NCBI GenBank assembly: GCA_911387785.2
Contig: OU426978.1
Location: 185,419,994 to 185,483,993, forward strand
Reading direction: 5' to 3'
Source: Aelia acuminata
Taxonomy: Eukaryota; Arthropoda; Insecta; Hemiptera; Pentatomidae
Length of the DNA: 64,000 bases
Shown: one piece after another, positions 49,101-55,420 of the stretch
How the letters are laid out: each line of letters starts with the position of its first letter
How positions within the stretch are numbered: the first letter of the stretch is position 1
Notes under the pieces: model-generated
Databases searched by the model: none
What the model was told of the DNA's origin: nothing
What the model saw: only the letters and a program-made list of their open reading frames with translations
Position numbers and translations under genes: made by a program

Positions 49101-50417
49101 TAGTTTACAAACTTTAGTTCCATAATAGATTTCTGTTTGCAATATAAAGTGGTTTTAGAGGAACAGTAATTTTTCACGGTTTCGGGAAATGCATAAGGGA
49201 CAAAAATATGAAAATTAAGTTTTAATTTACTAAGAGCCGTAAATACACCTTCTATTGATTCACCATCATGACATATTAACAAAAGGTAACTCACAATAAA
49301 AAAATAAGAAGCAGTAAAAAAACTTGACTGTAGATAAAATTAGAATTGTTTTAAGCCCCTAAAAATAATAATATAACTAATAATAAATCGATAAGTACAG
49401 TGAACTTTTAAGGTTTTCAATAATTACAAAAATTTGATGCCGCTTTCATTTCCGAGTTCTACATGTTAATATCCAAAGACATTATTAGGTTTGAGATATG
49501 TTGGATTCATTTTATTTAAAATTATAAAATAAGCTCTCCAAATGATGATAGCCCATAATATATCTAAATATAAATATAAATCAGCATGGAGATTTCTGTT
49601 TTTATGATATTTGTTTAAAGGTTCTACTACATTACTACCTATCATTCGGAGATAGACCAGGAAGTAACTGGGAATGAATGAAAACTAACATTAGCTAGTA
49701 TTAAATTTTAAATAATATATGTGATAAAAGATCTAGTTTCTACCAATTAGCTTAAATGAGAAAGTTATTATTGATCTTACATTATTTTAGGAAAAAAATC
49801 AGAAAAAATGTATTTAAATTTTTATGTTTTCAAGTTTAACATCTCATACAATAAATTGTTTATTTGTTTTTCTTTCAGAAAGATATTATTACTAATTTAA
49901 CAATGTGACATCTGAAAATATTTTATAGAGGATAAAAAATTACCGTTATTTTCAGCAGGCTCATTAGTATTGGCAATAATATGAGATGAATCAGCAACTT
50001 TGTCTTGAATACTTTTCAGTAAGGCATCTTTTTCATCTTGTTTCAGCGACAAACTAAAATATATATACAATGAAATTAATATTAAATCTAATTAAATATC
50101 TACACGTGACATATCAAGGTCAGATTCGTTATTTAAAGTAACTAAATTAGGCATTCCTTTTATTTTTATGTAAATGATTATTATTCACTAAGTCCATACC
50201 CTGAATTGTATTCAGTAAGCAATTTGTTTATTTCTTCCCGCTGATGACGCAGGGATTGTAGGTCTCTTAGGGCTTGAGATATCCGCTGGTTTTGCTGTTG
50301 GCTCTGATGATCAGGTCGAAGGAAACCAATAGAGATGACTATGAATATCAACCAGACCAGAAGCAGGAAAAGCATGGCCCTCCCCCAGGGGACCTGCCGA
50401 AGAATTTTGACCATCAT
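25069..50417 (-). CDS. FUT8: Alpha-1,6-fucosyltransferase (FUT8), 11 coding exons
   Basis: Golgi type II membrane enzyme that transfers fucose from GDP-fucose in alpha-1,6 linkage to the innermost GlcNAc of N-glycans (core fucosylation; family GT23). Coding exons on the minus strand: 50200-50417, 49944-50053, 47417-47600, 43268-43433, 40758-40941, 38823-39060, 37082-37258, 34206-34356, 30342-30448, 26770-26923 and 25069-25143. All junctions are GT/AG and phase-consistent, giving 587 codons (human FUT8 has 575). Visible parts: membrane segment at residues 14-33, Gln/Leu-rich coiled coil at about 38-105, catalytic domain with VHIRRTDKVG at 368-377 (Arg371/Arg372 match human Arg365/Arg366), and an SH3 domain at about 510-576 with GVAGNHWDGYSKG. 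The first ATG of an ATG-ATG pair is taken as the start. The 5' UTR and promoter are not resolved. The reading frame is intact. Confidence 0.96.
25890..26235 (-). pseudogene. Mariner-family transposase, internally deleted
   Basis: The minus strand reads MKIALNNDCPHRTTIFRWF then an EFERG...EREGRPR segment: the mos1-type helix-turn-helix of mariner transposases. Soon after, without any catalytic domain, comes a C-terminal-like NVWRGVLCGGNYFEK reached by frameshift (cf. C-x-GNYFEK ends). So N- and C-termini are joined with the DDE core lost. It sits in FUT8 intron 10, same strand. Terminal repeats not identified. Confidence 0.75.
26581..26703 (-). other. Candidate alternative terminal exon of FUT8
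   Basis: After a TTTCAG acceptor, 40 codons are open in the same phase 0 as exon 10 (NDYYRRKARIPPLEDWF... then a hydrophobic/aromatic tail). The TAA stop overlaps an AATAAA. Spliced to exon 10 this would replace the canonical SH3 end. It lies only 67 bases from exon 10's donor. I see no family precedent for this tail, and it could be a chance open frame. Confidence 0.3.
26770..26923 (-). CDS. FUT8: FUT8 coding exon 10 (most of SH3 domain)
   Basis: Encodes residues 512-563. Contains HRPKSPDEMELAVGDIVGVA and NHWDGYSKGRN...YPSFK, the FUT8 SH3 domain. The acceptor follows TAAAACAG; the donor is a strong AAG|GTAAGT at phase 0. In human FUT8 the SH3 tail lies in the same exon; here an intron interrupts it right after PSFK. 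Confidence 0.96.
27527..28262 (-). mobile_element. SINE-like repeat split by a piggyBac insertion
   Basis: Sequence left of 27614 (GTCAGCCCTCCTCTTAA) and right of 28183 (TTAACCCTCCTCCTATATCC, CCTGGGACTGGCAGTG, GTAGTCAGTTAC on the minus strand) join into one repeat if the piggyBac-like element and one TTAA are removed. It ends near GACTACACCGGCGGAG. tRNA-type boxes were not firmly placed. Confidence 0.5.
27618..28182 (+). mobile_element. piggyBac-like non-autonomous element, TTAA duplication
   Basis: TTAA at 27614-27617 and 28183-28186 flank the inverted ends CCCTTTAAC and TTAAAGGG, the arrangement of piggyBac family elements. The 565-bp interior contains the start of a possible coding region at about 27880 (MAKKINREEEFLELVTGA) that soon stops, suggesting a deletion derivative of a coding copy. 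Confidence 0.75.
28263..30103. other. FUT8 intron 9, remainder
   Basis: No gene or repeat recognised with confidence. Minus-strand sequence from about 30100 to 29870 is unusually purine-rich and less AT-rich than the rest. Confidence 0.4.
30104..30221 (-). other. Candidate alternative exon in FUT8 intron 9
   Basis: Begins at a good acceptor (TTGTTCTTATCAG) only 120 bases after exon 9. It is in the phase needed after exon 9 (AG|T) and reads STIVQRTPLNTVTPLEPSL and then DEWLKPVASLARKVQESAGL before TAA. The base composition is richer in G+C than the surrounding intron, and this continues to about 29870. No family match recognised; may be an unrelated insertion. Confidence 0.25.
30342..30448 (-). 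CDS. FUT8: FUT8 coding exon 9
   Basis: Encodes residues 477-512: VCRVAYEIMQSLHPDAST followed by RSLDDIYYYGGQGIH, matching the FUT8 consensus between the catalytic domain and SH3. Acceptor TTATTTGAAG and donor CATAG|GTAGGT. It leaves phase 2 (AG|N). Confidence 0.96.
31577..31908 (-). mobile_element. 5'-truncated LINE insertion with 10-bp TSD
   Basis: Flanked by GGACGCACAC at 31567-31576 and 31909-31918. The minus-strand 3' end, after the ORF stop, is GCGCCACGGAGTAGTAGTA, i.e. a short (GTA)n tail rather than poly(A). The interrupted arm of the large inverted repeat becomes collinear with the other arm once this insert is removed. Confidence 0.85.
31595..31906 (-). pseudogene. LINE ORF2 C-terminal fragment
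   Basis: About 100 codons, open: WRRRTNREIYDLYGEADVLR, then LGRLRWAGHIARM and GIGRPRLRLEDAVIRDAREL, then RATWRRLIEEAKDH. This is the C-terminal GRLRWAGHxxRM...GRPxxRW block common to RTE/R1-like LINE ORF2 proteins. No RT core; 5'-truncated, so non-functional although the frame is unbroken. Confidence 0.85.
33519..33894 (+). mobile_element. Solo LTR, 376 bp, ATAT duplication
   Basis: TGTAACG at 33519 and TGTTACA ending at 33894 with ATAT at 33515-33518 and 33895-33898. A TATA-like TATATATAAGGAGCGAGTGG near 33691-33710 and TTTGAATAAATATTG near 33859-33873 mark the U3/R and polyadenylation regions. No internal domain remains, so it is a solo LTR left by recombination. Located in FUT8 intron 8. 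Confidence 0.85.
34206..34356 (-). CDS. FUT8: FUT8 coding exon 8
   Basis: Encodes residues 426-476: YPDYEILGDPQIAKTAAVST and then LNGLIQDLYFLSQSDYLVCT-FSSQ. The LSQxDxLVCTFSSQ block is a GT23 donor-site segment. Acceptor TTTGGTTTAG and donor CAG|GTAAAT. It joins VCRVAYE of exon 9 at phase 0. Confidence 0.96.
34601..35694 (+). mobile_element. Non-autonomous Helitron, copy B
   Basis: Starts A|TCTATACTCTTAACG (divergent 5' end), contains the family words GAAGAAGGTTTC-like (AAAGAAGGTTTCAGTTTTTA) and ATCAATATATAATAT, and ends with hairpin CTCTG-agcgaag-CAGAG (35666-35682) then CATCAGAGCTAG|T. The stem bases differ from copy C at both partner positions, preserving pairing. Confidence 0.7.
35780..36350 (+). 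pseudogene. LINE ORF2 C-terminal remnant
   Basis: Plus-strand frames recall the RT thumb and tail: FEHVEKFRYFGAITGKN and EEEINAILKARIK, an in-frame stop, then LLKALYGCETR and LTLRNEQQLKILKIKCF, and later NPRGRFTRRWEDYTD in another frame (cf. GRPKLRWEDxV). Many stops and shifts. Lies in FUT8 intron 7. Confidence 0.7.
36351..37081. other. FUT8 intron 7, proximal part
   Basis: AT-rich, no repeat or frame recognised. Confidence 0.4.
37082..37258 (-). CDS. FUT8: FUT8 coding exon 7 (catalytic HIRRTD)
   Basis: Encodes residues 367-426. Contains VHIRRTDKVGTEAAFHPVDE, the GDP-fucose-binding/catalytic motif shared with GT23 and nodulation-type fucosyltransferases, and then KRIYLASDDYKVFAEIKKK. Acceptor is GATATTTTTTAG and donor is AAAAA|GTAAAA. 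The flanking phases join KKK to YPDYE of exon 8. Confidence 0.97.
37471..38322. mobile_element. IS630/mariner-type element, TIR-complete deletion derivative
   Basis: 31-bp terminal inverted repeats (CAGGGTGCGCCAGAAAAACT... and its mirror ending GCGCACCCTG) match at 30 of 31 positions and are flanked by TA at 37469-37470 and 38323-38324. At 852 bp it carries only the C-terminal half of a transposase on the minus strand, so it is non-autonomous. It sits in FUT8 intron 6. Confidence 0.9.
37582..38090 (-). pseudogene. Mariner/IS630-superfamily transposase C-terminal half
   Basis: Minus-strand frames, joined by frameshifts, give TVTAARYRNMIEEIFLP, FQQDGGTAHTA (second catalytic Asp), RLISLRGDLPWPAHSPDSAP, FFLWGYLKSLVYVDRPRTIA and NIRDAIAKIPIDMLRRVEKN. 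The order matches DDE-type transposases ending PxSPDLxPxDFFLWGxLK. The N-terminal DNA-binding region and first Asp are absent. Confidence 0.85.
38823..39060 (-). CDS. FUT8: FUT8 coding exon 6
   Basis: Encodes residues 288-367. It carries the FUT8 signature IVDSVSPRPPYLPLAVPKDL and the HGDPAVWWVGQFLKYLLRPQ block. The acceptor follows TTTTATTTCAG; the donor is GTAGG|GTATGA. The junction codon GG|G with exon 7 encodes the Gly before the catalytic VHIRR. Confidence 0.96.
39531..39555 (+). repeat. Isolated 3' end of the subterminal-IR family
   Basis: AAGTTGTGTGTTAGGCACAT and then TGCACCAGATTTTT match the family's 3' terminus; the rest of the element is not visible next to it. Confidence 0.5.
39630..39959. 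mobile_element. 61-bp perfect inverted repeat with Penelope-like 3' motif
   Basis: 39630-39690 and 39899-39959 are exact reverse complements (61 of 61), separated by 208 bp. The unit includes ATTTCACCATAAATATTTAT and TACAGCACAT. Just inside the right arm is GGGGAAACAGCCCCGAAACG, which resembles the end region of Penelope-like elements. No GIY-YIG or RT frame nearby. In FUT8 intron 5. Confidence 0.8.
39864..39895 (+). ncRNA. Candidate degenerate hammerhead-ribozyme motif
   Basis: TTTTGAGAATGGGG, loop AAACAG, CCCC, then GAAACGTC. The stem II hairpin and GAAACGTC block match the layout of minimal type I hammerheads carried by Penelope-like elements, but the expected CUGANGA box reads TTGAGAA, so activity is doubtful. 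Confidence 0.3.
40758..40941 (-). CDS. FUT8: FUT8 coding exon 5
   Basis: Encodes residues 227-288, beginning GCGYGCQLHHAVYCLLVAYG and including TQRTLILRSKGWRYNRAGWE and FRPVSDTCTDFTG, all recognisable GT23 core segments with conserved cysteines. The acceptor follows CCAAAATTTAG; the donor is CCAG|GTTTGT. Confidence 0.96.
40942..43267. other. FUT8 intron 4
   Basis: 2.3 kb without a recognisable gene or repeat. Frames at 41036-41347, 42054-42293 and 42530-42712 resemble no family and lack supporting context. Confidence 0.5.
43268..43433 (-). CDS. FUT8: FUT8 coding exon 4
   Basis: Encodes residues 171-226, including DVDRLSEVDGYADWRLKEA and the LQNPENCEKSKKLLCNLNK block, which matches the animal FUT8 consensus QNPxDCxxAxKLxCNxNK. 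The acceptor follows TTTCAG; the donor is CAAG|GTAATT at phase 0. Confidence 0.95.
44111..46172 (-). mobile_element. Non-autonomous Helitron, copy C, with nested LTR
   Basis: Read on the minus strand it begins A|TCAATATATATTAAAGAGC (46172) and ends with hairpin CCCGG-agcgaag-CCGGG followed by CACTCCAGCTAG|T (44111-44114). The interior matches copy A on both sides of the LTR at 45445-45694. A poly-C/G stretch occurs at 44303-44314 and 44519-44529. No coding frame. In FUT8 intron 3. Confidence 0.8.
45445..45694 (+). mobile_element. Solo LTR (250 bp) inside Helitron copy C
   Basis: TGTAGAACTG at 45445 to TGTTACA ending 45694, ATAT at 45441-45444 and 45695-45698. Contains TATATATAAGGAACGAGTGA and TTGAATAAATATTTG as in the 376-bp LTR, but lacks about 125 bp near its start. 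Copy A of the Helitron has the uninterrupted site. Confidence 0.85.
46340..46680 (+). mobile_element. Partial subterminal-IR element(s)
   Basis: A divergent 5' part (ACTTTTAATTACC near 46338, GATTTTCAACGGAAATCC, AAATTTCATCAAAATTCAG) runs to about 46640 and is followed at 46650 by a second 5' start, TTACTTTGACTTACCTATAT, which soon ends. No 3' terminus. In FUT8 intron 3. Confidence 0.6.
47417..47600 (-). CDS. FUT8: FUT8 coding exon 3
   Basis: Encodes residues 110-171, including PSLAYERVRRRLYMDAEEMW, the conserved segment at the end of the FUT8 stem and start of the catalytic domain. The acceptor follows TTTTGAAAATAG; the donor is AAAG|GTAAAA. Phase 1 in, phase 2 out. Confidence 0.93.
48130..48910 (-). 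pseudogene. LINE ORF2 C-terminal remnant
   Basis: The minus strand gives GLRINFDKNKYL, then SKASKTRIYKTLIRSVLMNG with SEYWTLMKAQEEALRFERKV (cf. LIRPVLLYGSETWTL...FERKVLRxIY) and, in other frames, GHVRRM-like and GVPGTPESSW sequence. Several frameshifts and stops. In FUT8 intron 2. Confidence 0.8.
49944..50053 (-). CDS. FUT8: FUT8 coding exon 2 (stem coiled coil)
   Basis: Encodes residues 73-110. It begins after TATATTTTAG and ends at AACG|GTAATT. Reads LSLKQDEKDALLKSIQDKVA followed by a polar segment, continuing the charged coiled-coil stem. The phase matches exon 1 (GG|T) and exon 3 (G|GT). Intron 1 is only 146 bp, the shortest in the gene. Confidence 0.85.
50200..50417 (-). CDS. FUT8: FUT8 coding exon 1 (membrane anchor)
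   Basis: Encodes residues 1-73. A basic N-terminus (MMVKILRQVPWGR) precedes about 20 hydrophobic residues and then a Gln-rich stem, as in a type II Golgi enzyme. An acceptor (TTTTAG) lies at 50427-50428, only nine bases before the ATG, so the exon runs to 50426 and at least one upstream non-coding exon must exist. The donor is CAGG|GTATGG at 50199-50200. The reading frame extends upstream through GTG-TAC-CAA without an ATG. Confidence 0.93.
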
Positions 50418-50489
50418 TTGGTACACCTAAAATCAGAACATATATATCAGTAAAATGTGATAAGGAAAAAGCAGATGAAAGGAGAGTCA

Positions 50490-50830
50490 AAACACACCAA
50501 AGGAGACAGCTTTGAAGCTAATATATTCACATCCTTTTGTAGTTAGGTCTCTCTTAGAGGGAAGTTTGACAACATAACCTGCTGGAATGATTTTAAGATA
50601 TCCGCTGATAAAAATAAATGTCCATTCATTTCACAAATGTTCATTTCAAAGTTGAAGGAATTTTGATGTTCCCATTTTAACAGTGGTAGGAAAGGCCACG
50701 CACGAAACAAACCACAACAGTGTTGCAGCAAGTTATCAATGAACAAAAGGCCAATAGACTGTGTTGCTGATTCGGTTATTTGGTGCTGCCATCTCTGGCA
50801 CTTCCTACCAACTACTTATTTGAGAGGGGC
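50490..50830 (-). promoter_or_regulatory. Possible FUT8 5' UTR / promoter-proximal region
   Basis: This stretch immediately upstream of exon 1 is less AT-rich than its surroundings and contains a minus-strand CTATTGGCC (inverted CCAAT-like) word and a possible donor CTTTG|GTGTGT near 50490, about 64 bases before the exon 1 acceptor. A first non-coding exon here is plausible but not demonstrated. The short open frame in it resembles no family I know. Confidence 0.2.
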
Positions 50831-52739
50831 CTTGATGACCACTAATCCACACTGATTGTTTGAGTTTATAACATTAAATCTAAAAAAATTACATTTTAGG
50901 CGTTATATTATGAATTCATACCTAATTTAATAGTTGCTTTTATGCACTCTACTTATTTGTATTTATTCAAATGAGCTCTCACATTAATATTAAGTAATTT
51001 ATTAATAAAGTACTATTATATTAATTAAATTATTCTTTTATTAAATCAGTCAAATCCTATTTAAATTTTAAAGCAATTTTATTTTAACAATAAGCAAATA
51101 ATAACAAAAAATGTAAGAAACTTAATAATTCAAAAAATAAAATAAAAAATAATAATTTAAAATAATAAAAGACTGAAAAACTTGCTGTATTATTCTTAAA
51201 TAGTTAGTATTTAACAAAATATTAAAGGAAGATCAAACAGTAAATTATTTAGCAGATCCTAACAGGGAAGAATAGTGCTCTCTAGAGTTAATGAACTAAT
51301 AAAGTTCATAAATAATCAAATTTATCGGAATCTATGTCATCTTACATTAAAAAAAGAAAAGAAAAGCCCTCCCATCTGAATATTGGTTTATTTTAAATAT
51401 TTATTTAATTATTTATTTTTATTAATTAATTAATTTATTATTATTAATTTATTATATAAAAGTTGATCATGATTCAAATTTCATTAAAATTAAGTAAGTT
51501 TTTAATTTACACAATTCTCATTATTGTTATTTATCTCAAGATGAGCTAAATAATAATTTTTTTTTTATTTAAAATTTGTTATCACTATCTATGAAAAGGT
51601 GAAACTTTTCGCCACCAATCTCTTTGCCAAATTTCAAGTAGGCTTTTTAGATAATACTAAGGCATTTAAGATAAGATTGCTAAAGGTGGTTTTAACCAAG
51701 GTTATTTCTTCATTGCTGAAATAATTACTTCTATTTACTATCTATCTGAGGCTAATCAGATGATGCTACAGGGGAAGTCTTGAATTTTTCATATCCAGGT
51801 ATAATTAGGATGAGGATCTTTAACGAGTAACTGGCATTGCAGTGGCTCAGGACTATAATTATTATTTGATAACAATATCTGTTGCTCTTTCTACTAGTTC
51901 ACAATCAAATTTATATTTAAGTTGTATTTAATGCTATTTTATTATTCTTTTCCAGTATTCCTTTTTTAAAAATTTAATTTCCAGCCAAATGAGTAAACTT
52001 AGTCAAATTTGTTATAATATTTCACAACTGATGATAACAGAATTATTTTTATTTTCAAAACATTTCTCAGCATTGTAAGAAATATACTCACAAATAAGTT
52101 GAGTTGAAAGAATCAACAAAACAGTTTGAGTTCCACTCTAGAGCAAAAATACTATAACTATAAATATATTTTTTTAAAAATCCAAAAATATTTAAATAAG
52201 TTCCAATGAATAATTAGAAGTAGTATAAATGAATGGAAAATGAATTCCATTTTTTGATAAAGCCCTTGGTGAAAAGGACTGTAAAATTGACAAAAAATAA
52301 AGTTTACAAAACATAAATGTATCACCCTTTCTAGTTTTCACTTTCAATTTATATAAAATTATAATTTTTGCTAATATATTTTTTTCTAAACTTTTATTTA
52401 AGTATCATTTAAAGCTTAAAATTTTTTTAAATAAAACTTTAGGTAAAGCTATCGCTCTGCTCCCTCTGGGTGTGAGCCTATTTTGGGGTAGCGGTTATAT
52501 AAGCTCCTCCCATTGTGTCCTTTTCAGTTAAAAAGTGCCACGATCAACTTTATTAGATCCCAGCTTTCGAATCCTGCTTGCTACTCTCGCTCTTCAGAGA
52601 TAAATAAAATACCAAAAGGGTCCATTTCAGTAAAGGTCAGGACATCACTAAATAGTCACTCACTATTACCAACCTTTGTGCATCATTAAAAGCTAATATA
52701 AAAGTCATACAGACAAAATGTATCCAGTTTGGCATACAT
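50831..52739. other. Upstream AT-rich DNA with SINE fragments
   Basis: 51710-51860 is a partial minus-strand copy of the SINE at 15651-15941 (shared GATGCTACAG, TATAATTAGGAT, GATCTTTAACGAGTA). At about 52480-52570 GGGTAGCGGTTATATAAGC and CTTTCGAATCCTGC could be A and B boxes of another SINE. Otherwise low-complexity A/T. Confidence 0.5.
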
Positions 52740-53390
52740 CATCATATTGATTCCTCTGTCAGTCTTCTACAAGCTTCCTTCTATTATCCCACTGAAATCC
52801 TCTTCTCCACAAGTCCTTCTTTAATCCATCAAAACATCAGATTCTAGGTCAACCTATTCCCTGTTTCCCCTCCCCCCCCTGTGTCTACTGTAATCTAGGT
52901 CTTCCTCGTGGACGGTGTCCGGTAGGCCTGGATTCAAAGAACTTCCTCGGGTCACGATCCTAATCCATTTTATACAGGTGTTCAAACCACCCCAGCTGCC
53001 TCCTTTCAACTGTTTCTGTCAAAGCTGGCACACCCAGGTCTCCCTATATCCTCTCATTTCTAACTCTATCTCTTCTTGTTTTGCCTGCCATTCTCTGGAG
53101 GTACTTCATTTCTGCAGCAGTAGCTCTACTCCACTGCTTGTCCAGCGGGACCCAGCTCTCACTTCCATAGATAAGGGTAGGTAAGTATATTGATTTGAAA
53201 ATATGTAATTTAACATTATTTTCTAATTCCCTTTTCCCCACCACTGTGTTGCTTAGCTGGTAGTATATACTATTAGCTTTCTTAATCCCCTGTTTAAGAG
53301 CTCTTCGTCCCTTTTCCCATTTCTGCTAGTCACTAGTCCAAGGTAGGTGTACTCTTGCACTGTTTCTTTTTTGTTCTGTTCAAATATTAA
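52740..53390 (-). pseudogene. LINE ORF2 C-terminal remnant (RTE-like)
   Basis: Minus-strand order: QEYTYLGLVTSRNGKRD, KLHIFKSIYLPTLIYGSESW, then RATAAEMKYLQRMAGKTRRD with RVRNERI, then by frameshift ERRQLGWFEHLYKM and SRPTGHRPRGRPRLQ. This is the thumb and tail of a LINE reverse transcriptase protein (YGSExW, AAEMKxLRR, GKTRRDRxRN, GRPxxRW). Truncated and stopped. Confidence 0.85.
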
Positions 53391-53906
53391 TTAATTATTT
53401 AAGATCCACGGACCTTTGCAAAGAACTACTATTATAAAAACCAGAACATAACATTTATATAAGCAGAAGCCACTATTTTTCTGTTTGACTTCTACCACCG
53501 TTTACATTCTGAAATCTTTACTAGTTTTATCCTCTCCATTTTCTAAGCTATCTTAAGTGAGAACACATAATTCAGTTATAGTTACATGCCCTAAAGCTCA
53601 CATTAAATTTCATTTTATAAACAAAAATGATTCAGGAAGACATTGCTTACCCATGTTGAATTCTATTTTATAAGTATTAAACATGTAAAGAGAGGAGAAT
53701 AGGTCTGAGATCCTTTGGGTACTTTTGATGGGTAATTTTCTTCTTTGATGGTACTTTCTAAGGCCGTGAAGTTCGTATCTGGTCCAGCTCGTATATAATA
53801 TTCTTGATGATGAAGAGAACTTATAGTTGAAAGTAGTTTCTAAATATTGATCAAAAGGTAGATAGATATCTGTGTGTGTTTGTAGTTTACATACATTTTA
53901 TAATTA
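53391..53906. other. Intergenic, nothing recognised
   Basis: AT-rich, no repeat recognised between the LINE remnant and the MITE. Confidence 0.4.
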
Positions 53907-54283
53907 CAGTAAACTCCTGCTAATCTGTTTTAGTAGAAACCAAGATATTGCCAGTTAAGTGGAAAGCCCAGTTAATACGAAGGGTAAAAAATAAAAAAAC
54001 TCCAATATTATTTTAACTAATATATTACAGAAAAATCAAAACACATATTAATTGAAGAAGATAATATTTTTTTTGCCTATTCAATTAAACTATTTACAGA
54101 TTTTTTACTACCGATCTTGTCAGTTTTTCACGAAGTAATTTTTTTTTTATTGAACTAAAATATAGTCTTCTCAGCAGCATAGTTTTTCCACTTTTTCAAA
54201 AAGAGAGTATCCAAAACTTAAAGGATGTTTTCAATTATTTCTTTCTCTTACCGTTATCACCGGTTAAGCGGGAGTTTACTCTG
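53907..54283. mobile_element. pogo/Tigger-like MITE, TA duplication
   Basis: Left end CAGTAAACTCCTGCTAATC, right end GCGGGAGTTTACTCTG (inverse CAGAGTAAACTCCCGC, a two-base gap apart), flanked by TA at 53905-53906 and 54284-54285. Subterminal GTTAAGTGGAAAGCCCAGTT and CCGGTTAAGCGGG fit the pogo-type end sequence. No coding capacity. Confidence 0.65.
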
Positions 54284-54398
54284 TAAAATTTAGTATAAAA
54301 TAATAATAGATACTGGTATGATTATAACATTCCCTAGACGTCTACTTGATTGGCCGTAAAAAAAAAAAAAAATCATCTTTATTTTTACTTTTTTTATT

Positions 54399-54562
54399 GT
54401 TCCAAGAGGGGATAGTTTCAGAGTTATAAGATAGTTCCAAGAGGGGATAGTTTCAGAGTTATGAGATATTTCCAAGAGGGGATAGTTTCAGAGTTATGAG
54501 ATAGTTCCAAGAGGGGATAGTTTCAGAGTTATGAGATAGTTCCAAGAGGGGATAGTTTCAGA
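54399..54562. repeat. 35-bp minisatellite, about 4.7 copies
   Basis: Tandem unit GTTCCAAGAGGGGATAGTTT plus CAGAGTTATGAGATA. Units differ by single bases only (for example ATAAGATA in the first, ATATTTCC at the third boundary), so the array is young or homogenised. Confidence 0.95.
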
Positions 54563-54574
54563 TCAGAGCTGAGC

Positions 54575-55420
54575 TCCATACCTCACTCTCAGCCCAGTTT
54601 CCCTCCTGTAGACCTCAGCCGGCCATTTCTTCATATACTCGCTTGCCCTTTCCAGTTAACTGCCTGTCCAGGACTCTGTCGATAAGTTAATATAGATTCA
54701 ATTATGGCTGAGAAGATACGCCCCTTGTGTTAGCTTGAAATTGTGTTCCAGAGAACATGTTATAGCATATCCTATAAACCTCCCTTAAAAGTTCCACTTA
54801 GTTGTGGAGACCAAATTAAGATACCTTATTTCTTACAAAAAGGATCCAAGCTACCTAAAGGCATTAACTAATTTGCATATCTGATCACCCATAATGGCCT
54901 CATGAATTGCTTTACTGTGAGCCAAATATTTCTTGAAGACATTTGTGGACAGGCAACATCTTTTCTTTGGGCCGTTGCTTCTAGATAATGGCTTAGGGAG
55001 GCGGTTCCCAATTTTCACTCAGAATACTACCATATGCCTGCTCCAGAGCTATGAATGCTAAATAAAGCTCTACATTTTTTGCACTGCAATTCTATCGCTG
55101 TGCAAAAATTTATTGTCCATTCAGGATCTCCCTGGAATAAAACCAGCTTGCACCAATGGCATATAATTTTCTTCTACCTCCATTACTTGCATATTGTTTG
55201 ACTTAGGTTTTCCTCTACAATACCCTTTGTGCCATAAACTGCATCCTACTTTTGTTATGCTTTACCCAAGTAACCTTCCTAAACAGTAACACAATATTGC
55301 CTTCATGTTTGCCAATTTCCAAGTTTCTTAACAGATTTCTTCAGAACTCTGCAGGTCTAGTCCTGGTCCCTGTTTGACACTAAGTGTTACCTTTTTTTTT
55401 AAATAAAAAAAAACAAAACA
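54575..55420 (-). pseudogene. LINE reverse transcriptase core remnant
   Basis: Minus-strand frames show QAGFIPGRS*MDN and KNVELYLAFIALEQAYGSI, which parallel xxGFMPGRSTxDxxFxxR and KLHxVFIDLEKAYDxV of RT domains. Preceded by FRKVTWVKHNKSRMQF-like sequence. Heavily stopped. It may belong to the same kind of element as 52740-53390 but is a different segment. Confidence 0.7.

Noticed and set aside
52915..53184. 89-codon plus-strand frame
   Set aside because: Antisense shadow of the LINE ORF2 fragment on the minus strand.
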